NCBI GenBank assembly: GCA_937927875.1
Contig: CALEYV010000073.1
Coordinates: forward strand, 1 to 10,440
DNA length: 10,440 nucleotides
From: an uncultured Actinomycetes bacterium
Lineage (GTDB): Bacteria; Actinomycetota; Acidimicrobiia; IMCC26256; PALSA-555
Direction: 5' to 3'
Shown: in pieces, positions 1-5,766 of the stretch
Numbering within the stretch: position 1 is the first letter of the stretch
How the letters are laid out: every line of letters starts with the position of its first letter
The notes under the pieces: generated by a model
What the model saw: the letters and a program-made list of their open reading frames with translations, nothing else
Told to the model about the DNA's origin: nothing
The model's database searches: none
Position numbers and translations under genes: made by a program

Positions 1-492
1 GTGATCTCCAAGATCGATCTCCCGGCCGAGCCCTCCAGCCCGGGTCGGGCCCGTCGCTTCGTGACCGACACGCTCGGCGACGTCGCCACCGACGTGGACC
101 GGGCGGCCCTGCTCGTCTCCGAGCTGGTGACGAACGCGGTGCTGCACGCCGGCACCCAGCTCGAGGTGGCGGTCGAGATCCGCCCCCGCCTGGTGCAGGT
201 GAGCGTCCGTGACGGGTCGGACGCCCGCCCCGCGGTGCAGCGCTACGACCGCTACGCGGCGACCGGCCGGGGGCTGCACCTCCTCGAGACGCTGGCCGAC
301 CGTTGGGGCGTCGACGTCGAGGCCGAGGAGAAGCGGGTCTGGTTCGAGCTCGCACGCGAGGTGCCCACCGCCACCGAGCGCCAACGCGCCGCGCAGGCGG
401 CGGTGCCACCGCGAGCCTCCACGGCCGAGCCGGCCCGGCCGCGCCGTCGCCGCGGCGGCGGAGGAAGACGGCCCGAGGCTCGACGGCGGTGA
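1..492 (+). CDS. RsbW-like ATP-binding protein (serine kinase / anti-sigma type)
   Basis: This 163-aa protein has a GHKL/HATPase_c_2 fold of the RsbW/SpoIIAB type. Such proteins bind a sigma factor or phosphorylate a STAS antagonist on Ser/Thr. The N-box is intact, with Glu41 and the Mg-binding Asn45 in SELVTNAVLHA. A G1-like VRDGS lies near residues 69-73 and the G2 box TGRGLHLLETLADRWG near 88-103. ATP binding and kinase activity are therefore plausible, unlike the three smaller relatives in this window. The domain ends near residue 120. A tail of about 40 residues rich in Arg, Gly, Pro and Ala follows and is unusual. The gene overlaps the next by 4 nt (GTGA), so the two are probably co-transcribed, with a STAS gene after them. 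The first base of the window is a GTG start. The domain begins at a normal distance from it, but upstream sequence is not visible and a longer N-terminus cannot be excluded. Confidence 0.85.
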   Translation: MISKIDLPAEPSSPGRARRFVTDTLGDVATDVDRAALLVSELVTNAVLHAGTQLEVAVEIRPRLVQVSVRDGSDARPAVQRYDRYAATGRGLHLLETLADRWGVDVEAEEKRVWFELAREVPTATERQRAAQAAVPPRASTAEPARPRRRRGGGGRRPEARRR

Positions 493-977
493 CCGCCGGC
501 CCGGCCCGGGCGCCGAGCCGCGAGCCCGAGCTGGTCACGGTCCGGCTCCTCGGTGTCCCGCTGGAGCTGCTCGAGCGAGCCCGCCGGCACCACGATTCGC
601 TCGAGCGCGAGTTCCAGCTCGTGACGCTCAGCCGCCCCGAGGACCGCGCGCACGTGACGAGCCGCCTGCTCGACCTCGTCCGCGAGGTGAGCGAGCCGGC
701 CGCCGCCATCGGCGCCGCGCAGGCCGACGCCGTCGACGCTGCCTACGCGCGGGGCGACACGACGATCGACCTCGCGGTGCCGGTCCCGCCCGCCGCGGCC
801 GGCGCCTGCCGGCGGCTCGGCGCGCTGCTCGACGAGGCCGACGAGTTCTGCCGTCGGGGCGACCTGCTGAACGTGGCCACCCCGCCCGACTGCGTCGAGC
901 TGCGCCACTGGTACCTCGGCCAGTTCGTCGCCCAGATCGAAGGCGCGCCGCCCACGCGCTGGGGTGATCCGGCCTGA
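489..977 (+). CDS. Conserved-looking protein of unknown function between RsbW-like and STAS genes
   Basis: This is a 162-aa protein that I cannot name. The frame is open upstream, but the GTG at 489 overlaps the previous stop as GTGA and gives a sensible N-terminus (MTAGPARAPSREPELVTVRL), so I chose it. The protein looks mostly helical and is rich in charged residues. Notable segments are VRLLGVPLELLERARRHHDS (about 18-37), LGALLDEADEFCRRGDLL (about 110-127) and a C-terminal WYLGQFVAQIEGAPPTRW (about 141-158). I see no signal peptide or membrane segment, and no N-box or DSxG motif, so it is neither a kinase nor a STAS protein. I recall similar proteins beside RsbW/STAS pairs in other actinobacteria, but that is memory rather than a search. 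Its position, translationally coupled to the kinase-like gene and just before a STAS gene, suggests a part in the same partner-switching pathway. Confidence 0.75.
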   Translation: MTAGPARAPSREPELVTVRLLGVPLELLERARRHHDSLEREFQLVTLSRPEDRAHVTSRLLDLVREVSEPAAAIGAAQADAVDAAYARGDTTIDLAVPVPPAAAGACRRLGALLDEADEFCRRGDLLNVATPPDCVELRHWYLGQFVAQIEGAPPTRWGDPA

Positions 978-992
978 GTCGGCGGCCGTCGA

Positions 993-998
993 TACGCT
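993..998 (+). promoter_or_regulatory. Possible -10 element for a leaderless STAS transcript
   Basis: TACGCT fits the actinobacterial -10 pattern TANNNT. It ends 7 nt before the ATG at 1006, so transcription would begin at or next to that start codon, as in leaderless actinobacterial mRNAs. I see no convincing -35 element. The site would let the STAS gene be expressed apart from the two upstream genes. Confidence 0.3.
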
Positions 999-1005
999 GC
1001 GCCCG

Positions 1006-1329
1006 ATGCCCGACCCGGCCCCGTTTGCCATCACCACCAGTGCCGATGGCGACCGCGTCCGCCTCGTCGTGGAGGGCGAGCTCGACCTGCTGGCGGCGCC
1101 GCACCTGCGGACCGCCCTGCTCGAGGCCAGCCATCACGACGGCGCCACGATCGAGCTCGACCTCTCGGCGGTGAGCTTCATCGACTCGACCGGGATCAGC
1201 GTGATCCTGCAGGCGTGGCAGCGCGCCAACGCCGAGGGCGGCCGCCTGGTGCTCGGCGCCACGTCGCCGGTGGTGGCCCGCGTGATCGAGGCCACGGGCC
1301 TCACCGACCTGCTCGCCGTCGACCACTGA
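1006..1329 (+). CDS. STAS-domain anti-sigma-factor antagonist
   Basis: This 107-aa protein has the single-domain SpoIIAA/RsbV architecture. The core is VEGELDLLAAPHLRTALL (about 22-39), followed by LDLSAVSFIDSTGISVIL (about 51-68). The D60-S61-T62-G63 motif carries the Ser that an RsbW-type kinase phosphorylates in this family. When unphosphorylated, such proteins bind the anti-sigma factor and free the sigma factor. An in-frame GTG at 964 would add 14 residues and overlap the previous gene. I prefer ATG 1006 because MPDPAPFAITTSADGD is a normal STAS N-terminus and a TACGCT -10 lies 7 nt upstream. The gene follows the RsbW-like kinase and the unknown protein, so it is a likely kinase substrate. 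It faces the ABC exporter operon convergently, with only 34 nt between the two stops. Confidence 0.9.
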   Translation: MPDPAPFAITTSADGDRVRLVVEGELDLLAAPHLRTALLEASHHDGATIELDLSAVSFIDSTGISVILQAWQRANAEGGRLVLGATSPVVARVIEATGLTDLLAVDH

Positions 1330-1335
1330 GGCGAC

Positions 1336-1350
1336 AGGCCCGGCGGGCCT
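1336..1350. terminator. Small hairpin between converging genes
   Basis: AGGCCC-ggc-GGGCCT is a perfect 6-bp stem with a 3-nt loop. It lies in the 34-nt gap between the STAS stop (1329) and the permease stop (1364). There is no T-tract on either strand. By position it is a candidate bidirectional terminator, but the stem is short. Confidence 0.3.
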
Positions 1351-1363
1351 CGACCGGTCCGGG

Positions 1364-2167
1364 TCAGACGACGCGGCGGTAGCGCGCCACCGCGATCGGG
1401 GCGCAGACGGCGGTGATGCCCACGATCCACGCCACCGCCTTCAGGACCACCGAGCTGGTCGGGCCGCCGAAGGTGAGCGCCCGAACCGCGTCGACGACCA
1501 CCGACACCGGCTGGTTGCGGGCGAACGCCTGGAGCCACCCCGGCATCGACCGGACCGGGACGAAGGCCGACGACGCGAAGACGAGGGGGGCGAGGACCGG
1601 GAACGAGGCCGCCTGCGCGGTCTCGGCGTCCCGGGCCGACAGCCCGACGGTGGCGAAGATCCACGACAGCGAGTAGGCGAACGCGAGGACGAGCCCGAGG
1701 CCGGCCACGACGGCCACGACGTTGGTGTGCACGCTCCACCCGACGAGGAACCCGATCACGCACATCAGCAGCACGACGAACACGTTGCGCAGCAGGTCGG
1801 CGAGGGTCCGCCCGACGAGCACCGCCGAGCGGGCCATCGGCAGCGATCGGAACCGCTCGATGAGCCCCTTGTTCAGGTCGTCGGCGAGGCCGACGCCGGT
1901 CTGCAGGGCGCCGAAGGTGACGGTCTGCACGAAGATGCCGGGCATCAGGTAGTCGACGTACGGGACGCCCGGGACCCGGATCGCGCCGCCGAAGACGTAG
2001 CGGAACATCACCACGAAGATCACCGGCTGGACGGTCGCGAAGACGAGCAGCTGCGGGTTCCGCCGCAGCGCCAGCGTGTTGCGCCACGCGATCGTGACCG
2101 CGTCGGAGGCCGGGTGGGCTCGGGCCAGCGTCGTCCGTGCCGGCGCGGTGGTCGCCGGCGCGCTTAC
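1364..2167 (-). CDS. ABC-2 type transporter permease, DrrB-like, with non-canonical GTA start
   Basis: This is a polytopic inner-membrane subunit of a drug or lipid exporter that pairs with the ATPase encoded upstream. It shows about six hydrophobic segments. The C-terminal half carries the DrrB/ABC2 hallmark FASSAFVPVRSMPGW followed by an NQPVSVVVDAVRAL-type stretch. The conserved N-terminal region (TIAWRNTLALRRNPQLLVF) lies upstream of the first canonical start in frame, the GTG at 2023. That GTG would delete about 48 residues and is unlikely to be the true start. No ATG, GTG or TTG occurs in frame between 2024 and the upstream stop at 2375-2377. Position 2167 reads GTAA, and its TAA is the ATPase stop. 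A GTGA there would be the usual 4-nt overlap and would start MSAPATTAPARTTLARAHPAS, giving 267 aa, normal for the family. I place the start there. Either the start codon is mutated or misread, or an unusual codon is used. Confidence 0.8.
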   Translation of the reverse strand, partial: VSAPATTAPARTTLARAHPASDAVTIAWRNTLALRRNPQLLVFATVQPVIFVVMFRYVFGGAIRVPGVPYVDYLMPGIFVQTVTFGALQTGVGLADDLNKGLIERFRSLPMARSAVLVGRTLADLLRNVFVVLLMCVIGFLVGWSVHTNVVAVVAGLGLVLAFAYSLSWIFATVGLSARDAETAQAASFPVLAPLVFASSAFVPVRSMPGWLQAFARNQPVSVVVDAVRALTFGGPTSSVVLKAVAWIVGITAVCAPIAVARYRRVV

Positions 2168-3156
2168 CGGGACCGGCGCCGGCGGGCCGGCGACTGGCCG
2201 TCGCCCGCGGGGTCGGTCGTCGGCTCCTCGGCCGCGTGCCCGGTGAGTGACAAGAAGACGTCGTCGAGGGTCGGCTCGCGCAGGGCCATCGTCGCCGGCT
2301 CCAGCTGCTCGGCGTCGAGGAGCCGCACCGTCTCGAGCATCGCGGCCGCGCCCTCCGCCACGTGGAGTCGAACCTCACGGCCGATCACGTCGACTGACCC
2401 CATCTTGCGAAGGTGCTCGGCCGCCACATTCGCCGCGCTCGGCTCCGCGAACGTCACCTCGATCACGGTCGCGCCGAGCTGAGCCTTGAGCTCGGCCGAC
2501 GTGCCCTCGGCGATGATCTGCCCGTGGTCGATGACGACGATCCGGTGCGCGAGCCGGTCCGCCTCCTCGAGGTACTGGGTGGTGAGCAGCAGCGTGGTCC
2601 CGCCGTCGACCAGCTCGCCGAGCACGCCCCACAGCTCGGTGCGGCCGAACGGGTCGAGGCCGGTGGTCGGCTCGTCGAGGAACAGGACCGGCGGTTGGTG
2701 CACGAGCGCGGCCGCCAGGTCGAGGCGGCGGCGCATCCCGCCTGAGAAGGTCCGGACCAGCCGGTCGGCGGCGTCGGCGAGGTCGAAGCGCTCGAGCAGC
2801 TCCCCGGAGCGCTTCGTGATCACGCCGGACTCGAGGTGCGTGAGCCGACCGACGAGCCGCAGGTTCTCGCGGGCGGTCAGGTTCTCGTCCACCGCCGCGT
2901 ACTGACCGGCCAGCCCGATGGTGGCCCGGGTGACCTCGGGCTCGGCGAGCACATCGACGCCGAGCACGTGCGCCGAGCCGGCGTCGGGGCGCAGCAGGGT
3001 GGTGAGGATCCGCACCGCGGTGGTCTTGCCGGCCCCGTTCGGTCCCAGCAGCCCGAGCACGGTGCCGGTCTCGACCTCGAACGAGATGCCGCACAGCGCC
3101 TGCACCTCACCGAAGGACTTCACGAGGCCATCGGCGGCGATGGCGGCCTCGGGCAC
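2164..3156 (-). CDS. ABC transporter ATP-binding protein, DrrA-like
   Basis: This 330-aa cytoplasmic nucleotide-binding subunit belongs to an ABC-2 exporter of the daunorubicin-resistance (DrrA) type. Walker A is GPNGAGKT (38-45) and the Q-loop Gln is near 85. The signature is FSGGMRRRLDLA (137-148). Walker B is VLFLDEPTTGLD (157-168), with Glu162 as the catalytic base. The usual H-loop His is replaced by Gln in LLTTQYLEEAD (near 194), as I recall for DrrA itself. A C-terminal accessory region with the DrrA-type LREPTLDDVFLSLTG follows, then an Arg-rich tail. The start lies 5 bp after the stop of a small upstream gene. The stop overlaps the presumed permease start by 4 nt, so the three genes form one operon. 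The substrate cannot be told from the sequence. Confidence 0.93.
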   Translation of the reverse strand: MPEAAIAADGLVKSFGEVQALCGISFEVETGTVLGLLGPNGAGKTTAVRILTTLLRPDAGSAHVLGVDVLAEPEVTRATIGLAGQYAAVDENLTARENLRLVGRLTHLESGVITKRSGELLERFDLADAADRLVRTFSGGMRRRLDLAAALVHQPPVLFLDEPTTGLDPFGRTELWGVLGELVDGGTTLLLTTQYLEEADRLAHRIVVIDHGQIIAEGTSAELKAQLGATVIEVTFAEPSAANVAAEHLRKMGSVDVIGREVRLHVAEGAAAMLETVRLLDAEQLEPATMALREPTLDDVFLSLTGHAAEEPTTDPAGDGQSPARRRRSR

Positions 3157-3161
3157 GACGG

Positions 3162-3449
3162 TCAGGCGCGCTCGTCCCCGGCCCGGCCCTCCTGGGCTCG
3201 GATCCAGGCGACGACGTCGTCGGGCTCACCCTCGTCGTGCTCGGCGAAGTAGGCCTCCAGCCATCGCAGGATCTGCTCGTCGGTCAGGCCGTCGCGCTCG
3301 AGCCGGGCCCGGACCTCGTTCTCGAGCATCCGCTCCGGCTCCACCTTCTCGATCGGCACCGGGGGAACCTCGACCCCGGCCTCGTCCGGCGACTCCGGCG
3401 TCAGGTCGTCGCGGCGTCGCTGGTTGCGATCGGCGTCGGGCGCGGCCAT
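3162..3449 (-). CDS. Small acidic protein of unknown function, first gene of the ABC exporter operon
   Basis: This 95-aa protein is not one I recognise. The ATG at 3449 is chosen because AGGAG (3455-3459, minus strand) lies 5 nt upstream; the longer open frame to 3641 is Arg/Pro-rich and looks non-coding. The first 45 residues are polar and probably disordered (AAPDADRNQRRRDDLTPE). The second half is charged and amphipathic, with PERMLENEVRARLERDGL and then TDEQILRWLEAYFAEHDEG, probably two to three helices. I see no signal peptide, membrane segment or known catalytic motif. Its stop is 5 bp from the ATPase start, so it should be co-transcribed with the exporter. A link to transporter function is only positional. 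Confidence 0.75.
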   Translation of the reverse strand: MAAPDADRNQRRRDDLTPESPDEAGVEVPPVPIEKVEPERMLENEVRARLERDGLTDEQILRWLEAYFAEHDEGEPDDVVAWIRAQEGRAGDERA

Positions 3450-3533
3450 CGGGACTCCTGGGGGGCGGGAAGCCGGTGAAGCTCGCCGGCCGTGCGATCG
3501 AGGATACGCGCCGGCCCGGCGACCGAAGGAGGG

Positions 3534-3580
3534 CTGACCGGCCGGCGCGATCGGGGCGGGTCGACGCGCCGGCCGGTCAG
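3534..3580. terminator. Perfect 16-bp inverted repeat, likely hairpin
   Basis: CTGACCGGCCGGCGCG (3534-3549) is repeated inverted at 3565-3580 around a 15-nt loop. The stem is perfect and all but three pairs are GC. It lies 160-207 nt downstream of the ketopantoate-reductase-like stop and ahead of the exporter operon, so it could end the upstream transcript. No T-tract follows on the minus strand. A two-site operator is an alternative. Confidence 0.5.
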
Positions 3581-3644
3581 GAGCTGGGCCCGGCCCGCCG
3601 CGCCGGGGGAGCCTCAGCGGCGAGCCGAGCCACATCTCCACGGG

Positions 3645-3672
3645 GCGGACGGTGCGCGGGGGCGCCGTCCGC
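3645..3672. repeat. 8-bp inverted repeat (hairpin) downstream of the reductase gene
   Basis: GCGGACGG (3645-3652) and CCGTCCGC (3665-3672) form a perfect 8-bp stem with a 12-nt GC-rich loop, in which one G-U and two further pairs are possible. It lies 68-96 nt after the reductase stop on the minus strand. It may act with the larger repeat at 3534-3580 as a two-hairpin terminator. Confidence 0.35.
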
Positions 3673-3740
3673 TCACCTCGAGGGGCGTTACGGGCGGGGG
3701 CGCCGAAGGGATTGCCGAGCCGCGGCGGCGCGGGCCCGGG

Positions 3741-4700
3741 TCAGGGGAGCAGCGCCGCTACGTCCGCTTCGGTCATCGACCCTGGGGCCACCTGCCGCCG
3801 CGCCAGGTCGTTGGCCAGTCGCTGCAGCATGGCGTTGACCGGCGTCGGGACGCCGTGGAGGCGGCCGAGCAGCACGATCTCGCCGTTCAGGTAGTCGGCT
3901 TCGACGTTGCCGGTCTGGCGGTGCAGGCTCTGCCACGAGGAGCCGCCGGTGCGGGTCGGGCCGCCGGTCGGGCGGGGCACGACCGCGCCCCGACGCGCGG
4001 TGTCCTCTTCCTCCGAGGCGTAGGCGATCCCGGCCGCGTCGAGGCAGGCGACGCCCTCGGCGCGGGCCTGGGCGGCCAGGGCGCTGCGACGGATCTCCGG
4101 TCCGCACGCGGCCTCCAGCGCGTTGGCGAGGTTCAGCAGCAGCTTCGTGTGCTTCCAGCGCATGATGTCGGGTCGGGCCTCGGACAGGAACTGGGCCTCC
4201 GTGAACGCGGCCGCCACCGCCTCGGCGGAGCCGTCGACGCCGGCCGGATACCGCCCGACGTCGAGGATGCCGGCGATCGGTCCCCGGTGGGCGCGCACGA
4301 CGCCCGGCTCGAGATGGGTCGCCGGGCACATCACGCAGACCCCGTACACGTTCGCGAACCGTCGCAGCGCGGTCCGCTCGTTCTGCACCCCGTTCTGCAC
4401 GCAGACGATCGACGGATCGGCGGACGAGGCGGCGAGCGAGTCGACCGCGCCGGTGGTGTGCTGGCTCTTCGTGGTGAGGAGGACGACGTCGTCGGCGCCC
4501 AGCTCGAGGGTCTCGACGTCGTCGGTCGCCGGGACCCGGACCACCGTCGTGGCGTCGGGCGCCTCGACGGTCAGGCCGCGGTCGCGGATGGCGCGGAGAT
4601 GGTCGCCCCGGGCCACCAGCGTGACGTCGTGGCCGTGCTCATGCAGCCGGGCCCCGAGCAGGCCCCCGATCGCCCCGGCTCCGAACACGACGACGCGCAC
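3741..4700 (-). CDS. Ketopantoate reductase family protein (PanE/ApbA-like)
   Basis: This 319-aa cytoplasmic NAD(P)H-dependent 2-oxoacid reductase belongs to the family that reduces 2-dehydropantoate to pantoate for coenzyme A synthesis. An N-terminal Rossmann fold is clear from MRVVVFGAGAIGGLLGARL (GxGxxG at 7-12). TTKSQ with Lys78 and QNGVQNE with Asn103 follow. The C-terminal helical domain has RWKHTKLLLN, whose Lys183 matches the family's catalytic Lys, and TGGSSWQSLHRQTGNVEADY (251-270), containing candidate active-site Ser and Glu. The length is normal. Many members act on other substrates, and no other pantothenate gene is nearby, so the exact substrate is uncertain. The start is GTG 4700, which gives the fold its usual N-terminus; no clear Shine-Dalgarno precedes it. 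The gene lies 39 bp downstream of the WhiB-like gene on the same strand, so read-through from that promoter is possible. Confidence 0.85.
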   Translation of the reverse strand: MRVVVFGAGAIGGLLGARLHEHGHDVTLVARGDHLRAIRDRGLTVEAPDATTVVRVPATDDVETLELGADDVVLLTTKSQHTTGAVDSLAASSADPSIVCVQNGVQNERTALRRFANVYGVCVMCPATHLEPGVVRAHRGPIAGILDVGRYPAGVDGSAEAVAAAFTEAQFLSEARPDIMRWKHTKLLLNLANALEAACGPEIRRSALAAQARAEGVACLDAAGIAYASEEEDTARRGAVVPRPTGGPTRTGGSSWQSLHRQTGNVEADYLNGEIVLLGRLHGVPTPVNAMLQRLANDLARRQVAPGSMTEADVAALLP

Positions 4701-4739
4701 GCGGCATTCTGGCCCCGCGCCGTCGGGCCGGGCCCGGGC

Positions 4740-5075
4740 TCAGGAGGCTCGCAGCCTCGCCGTGAACCCGCTCGCCAGCGCGGGCCGGTACCCGGCGACG
4801 GCGCGCTCTTCCTCGGTCTCGCCGCCCCAGAACCCGAACTCGTGGTTCTCGCGCGCCCAGGCCCGGCACGGGGCCAGCACGGGGCAGGTCGCGCAGAGCG
4901 CCCGAGCCGCGGCCTCCCGCCGGCCGCGCCGGCCGGGACGCTCCCGGTCGGGCGCGAAGAAGAGGTGCGTGGCGCCGCGGCAGCGGGCCTGGCGGGACCA
5001 GGTGAACATCTCGTCGAGGCCGTCGCCGCTCGGCTCCGGCACCACCCGCAGGTCGTCGATCAGCGCCGTGGTCAT
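4740..5075 (-). CDS. WhiB-family Fe-S transcriptional regulator
   Basis: This 111-aa Wbl protein belongs to a family specific to actinobacteria and their phages. Its members carry an oxygen- and NO-sensitive [4Fe-4S] cluster and bind sigma region 4 and DNA. The four cluster cysteines are C32, C61, C64 and C70 (C-x28-C-x2-C-x5-C), with CATCPVLAPC as the central motif. The family turn is FGFWGGETEEE (about 80-90), with Phe before the Trp where Val or Ile is common. A short basic C-terminus (TARLRAS) follows. ATG 5075 has only a weak AGG upstream. About 100 nt upstream on the minus strand sits a SigF-type promoter (5199-5173), which would place this gene under the sigma factors encoded nearby. 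The reductase-like gene follows after 39 bp. The particular Wbl subclass is not clear. Confidence 0.92.
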   Translation of the reverse strand: MTTALIDDLRVVPEPSGDGLDEMFTWSRQARCRGATHLFFAPDRERPGRRGRREAAARALCATCPVLAPCRAWARENHEFGFWGGETEEERAVAGYRPALASGFTARLRAS

Positions 5076-5172
5076 TCGCCTGGTCCCATCCTCGTGGTCG
5101 TGCCGGCTCGGCCGGACGCGCCGACGCCGCCGGTGGCTGCCGCCGGCCGCGCCAGTCCTGGATGTGCGGCGC

Positions 5173-5199
5173 GTACCCGGGCGGGGCCACCGCGAAACC
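5173..5199 (-). promoter_or_regulatory. SigF/SigB-type promoter upstream of the WhiB-like gene
   Basis: On the minus strand, GGTTT (5199-5195) and GGGTAC (5178-5173) are separated by exactly 16 nt. This matches the actinobacterial SigF/SigB consensus (GGTTT-N15-17-GGGTA in mycobacteria, GNNT-N14-16-GGGTAC in Streptomyces). The predicted start near 5165 gives a leader of about 90 nt to ATG 5075. GGTTT occurs very rarely in this GC-rich window, so a chance match is unlikely. Confidence 0.65.
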
Positions 5200-5316
5200 T
5201 TCCCGGGCGCCGCCTCCGAGGCCGGGGTTGAGCCGACCGGCGGGCGGGAAGACCAAGGCCCGTGCCAGTCAGGCCCGTCGTTCCGATGCCTCCGGCGGCC
5301 CGCCCCGGTGGCGGGA

Positions 5317-5333
5317 GGGACGGACGCCGTCCC
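5317..5333 (+). repeat. 7-bp hairpin in the leader of the plus-strand sigma operon
   Basis: GGGACGG-acg-CCGTCCC is a perfect 7-bp stem with a 3-nt loop. It ends 15 nt before the Shine-Dalgarno of the 5359 gene. It could influence translation or bind a regulator, or be chance in GC-rich DNA. Confidence 0.3.
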
Positions 5334-5348
5334 GACGCCGAGCCCTCC

Positions 5349-5353
5349 GGGAG
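5349..5353 (+). promoter_or_regulatory. Ribosome binding site that decides the start at 5359
   Basis: GGGAG lies 5 nt ahead of ATG 5359. The alternative in-frame GTG at 5353 overlaps this element and would have no binding site, so ATG 5359 is preferred despite the long open frame upstream. Confidence 0.5.
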
Positions 5354-5358
5354 TGGCG

Positions 5359-5766
5359 ATGGATGAGCTGGCCGGGGCGGCGTCGGCGCCCCTCGACGTG
5401 CTCCATCTGGTGGTGCCGCCCTATGCCGCGCACCTGGAGCTGGTGCGGGCGGCCGCCGCGCACGCGGCCGACTGCGCCGGGCTCAGTCCCGACGACCGCG
5501 ACGACGTGTGCCTGGCGGTCGACGAGCTCTGCCAGCTCGTCATCGGCGCCACTGACTTCGCCATCCTGGTGGTGTTCACGGCCCAGCCGGGCGCCGTCCT
5601 GACCCGGGTGGTGGGCCGTCGCCGCGACGAGGCCGGCGTCCGCGAGCTGTCCGGTCTCAGCGAGGCCGTGCTGTCCCGCGCCGTGGACTACTTCGCGCTC
5701 GATCCCACCGAGGACACGATCGAGGGCGTGGTCGTCAAGTGCCGGGCCCGGAGCCGACGGCCGTGA
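5359..5766 (+). CDS. RsbW/UsfX-like anti-sigma factor with degenerate ATP-binding motifs
   Basis: This 135-aa protein aligns by eye with RsbW/UsfX-type anti-sigma factors. It has an N-terminal strand and helix (DVLHLVVPPYAAHLELVRAA), then the N-box helix DDVCLAVDELCQLVIGATD (49-67), then a sheet ending in a basic tail (VVVKCRARSRRP). Glu56 of the N-box is kept, but the Mg-binding Asn position is Leu60. No GRGL-type G2 box is visible, so it may bind a sigma factor without being a normal kinase. I recall that mycobacterial UsfX also has an altered N-box. Its stop overlaps the sigma-factor GTG by 4 nt (GTGA), the classic arrangement for a cognate anti-sigma/sigma pair. It closely resembles the proteins at 8086-8469 and 8574-8945. 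No STAS gene is attached to this operon. Confidence 0.8.
   Translation: MDELAGAASAPLDVLHLVVPPYAAHLELVRAAAAHAADCAGLSPDDRDDVCLAVDELCQLVIGATDFAILVVFTAQPGAVLTRVVGRRRDEAGVRELSGLSEAVLSRAVDYFALDPTEDTIEGVVVKCRARSRRP

Larger units (their letters stand above)
3450..3740. other. Intergenic region with several inverted repeats
   Basis: This 291-bp gap lies between the ketopantoate-reductase-like gene and the exporter operon, both on the minus strand. The open frames crossing it are Arg/Pro/Gly-rich with no recognisable domain, so I consider it non-coding. It holds two clear inverted repeats (3534-3580 and 3645-3672). On the minus strand, TATCCT (3506-3501) is a possible -10, 51 nt ahead of the 3449 start, but without a clear -35 element. 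Confidence 0.55.
5076..5358. other. Divergent intergenic region between WhiB-like gene and sigma operon
   Basis: This 283-bp region separates the minus-strand WhiB-like gene from the plus-strand anti-sigma/sigma pair. It contains the SigF-like minus-strand promoter at 5173-5199 and a 7-bp hairpin at 5317-5333 in the plus-strand leader. I found no clear promoter for the plus-strand operon. The frames that remain open here show no recognisable domain. Confidence 0.5.

Noticed and set aside
2164..2374. Programmed -1 frameshift fusing the ATPase and permease
   Set aside because: The geometry would allow it, but I see no slippery heptamer in the overlap, and a damaged GTG start in a GTAA overlap explains the facts more simply.
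1134..2378. Long minus-strand open frame across the STAS and permease genes
   Set aside because: Low-complexity Arg/Pro/Ala translation; the real minus-strand frame here shows membrane segments and the DrrB hallmark.
4787..4793. GGGTAC on the minus strand inside the WhiB-like gene
   Set aside because: No GGTTT-like -35 lies at the right distance and it is internal to a coding region.
3492..5231. Long plus-strand open frame opposite the reductase and WhiB-like genes
   Set aside because: Its product is Arg/Gly/Pro-rich without any domain, and the opposite strand encodes two clear protein families; it is a product of high GC content.
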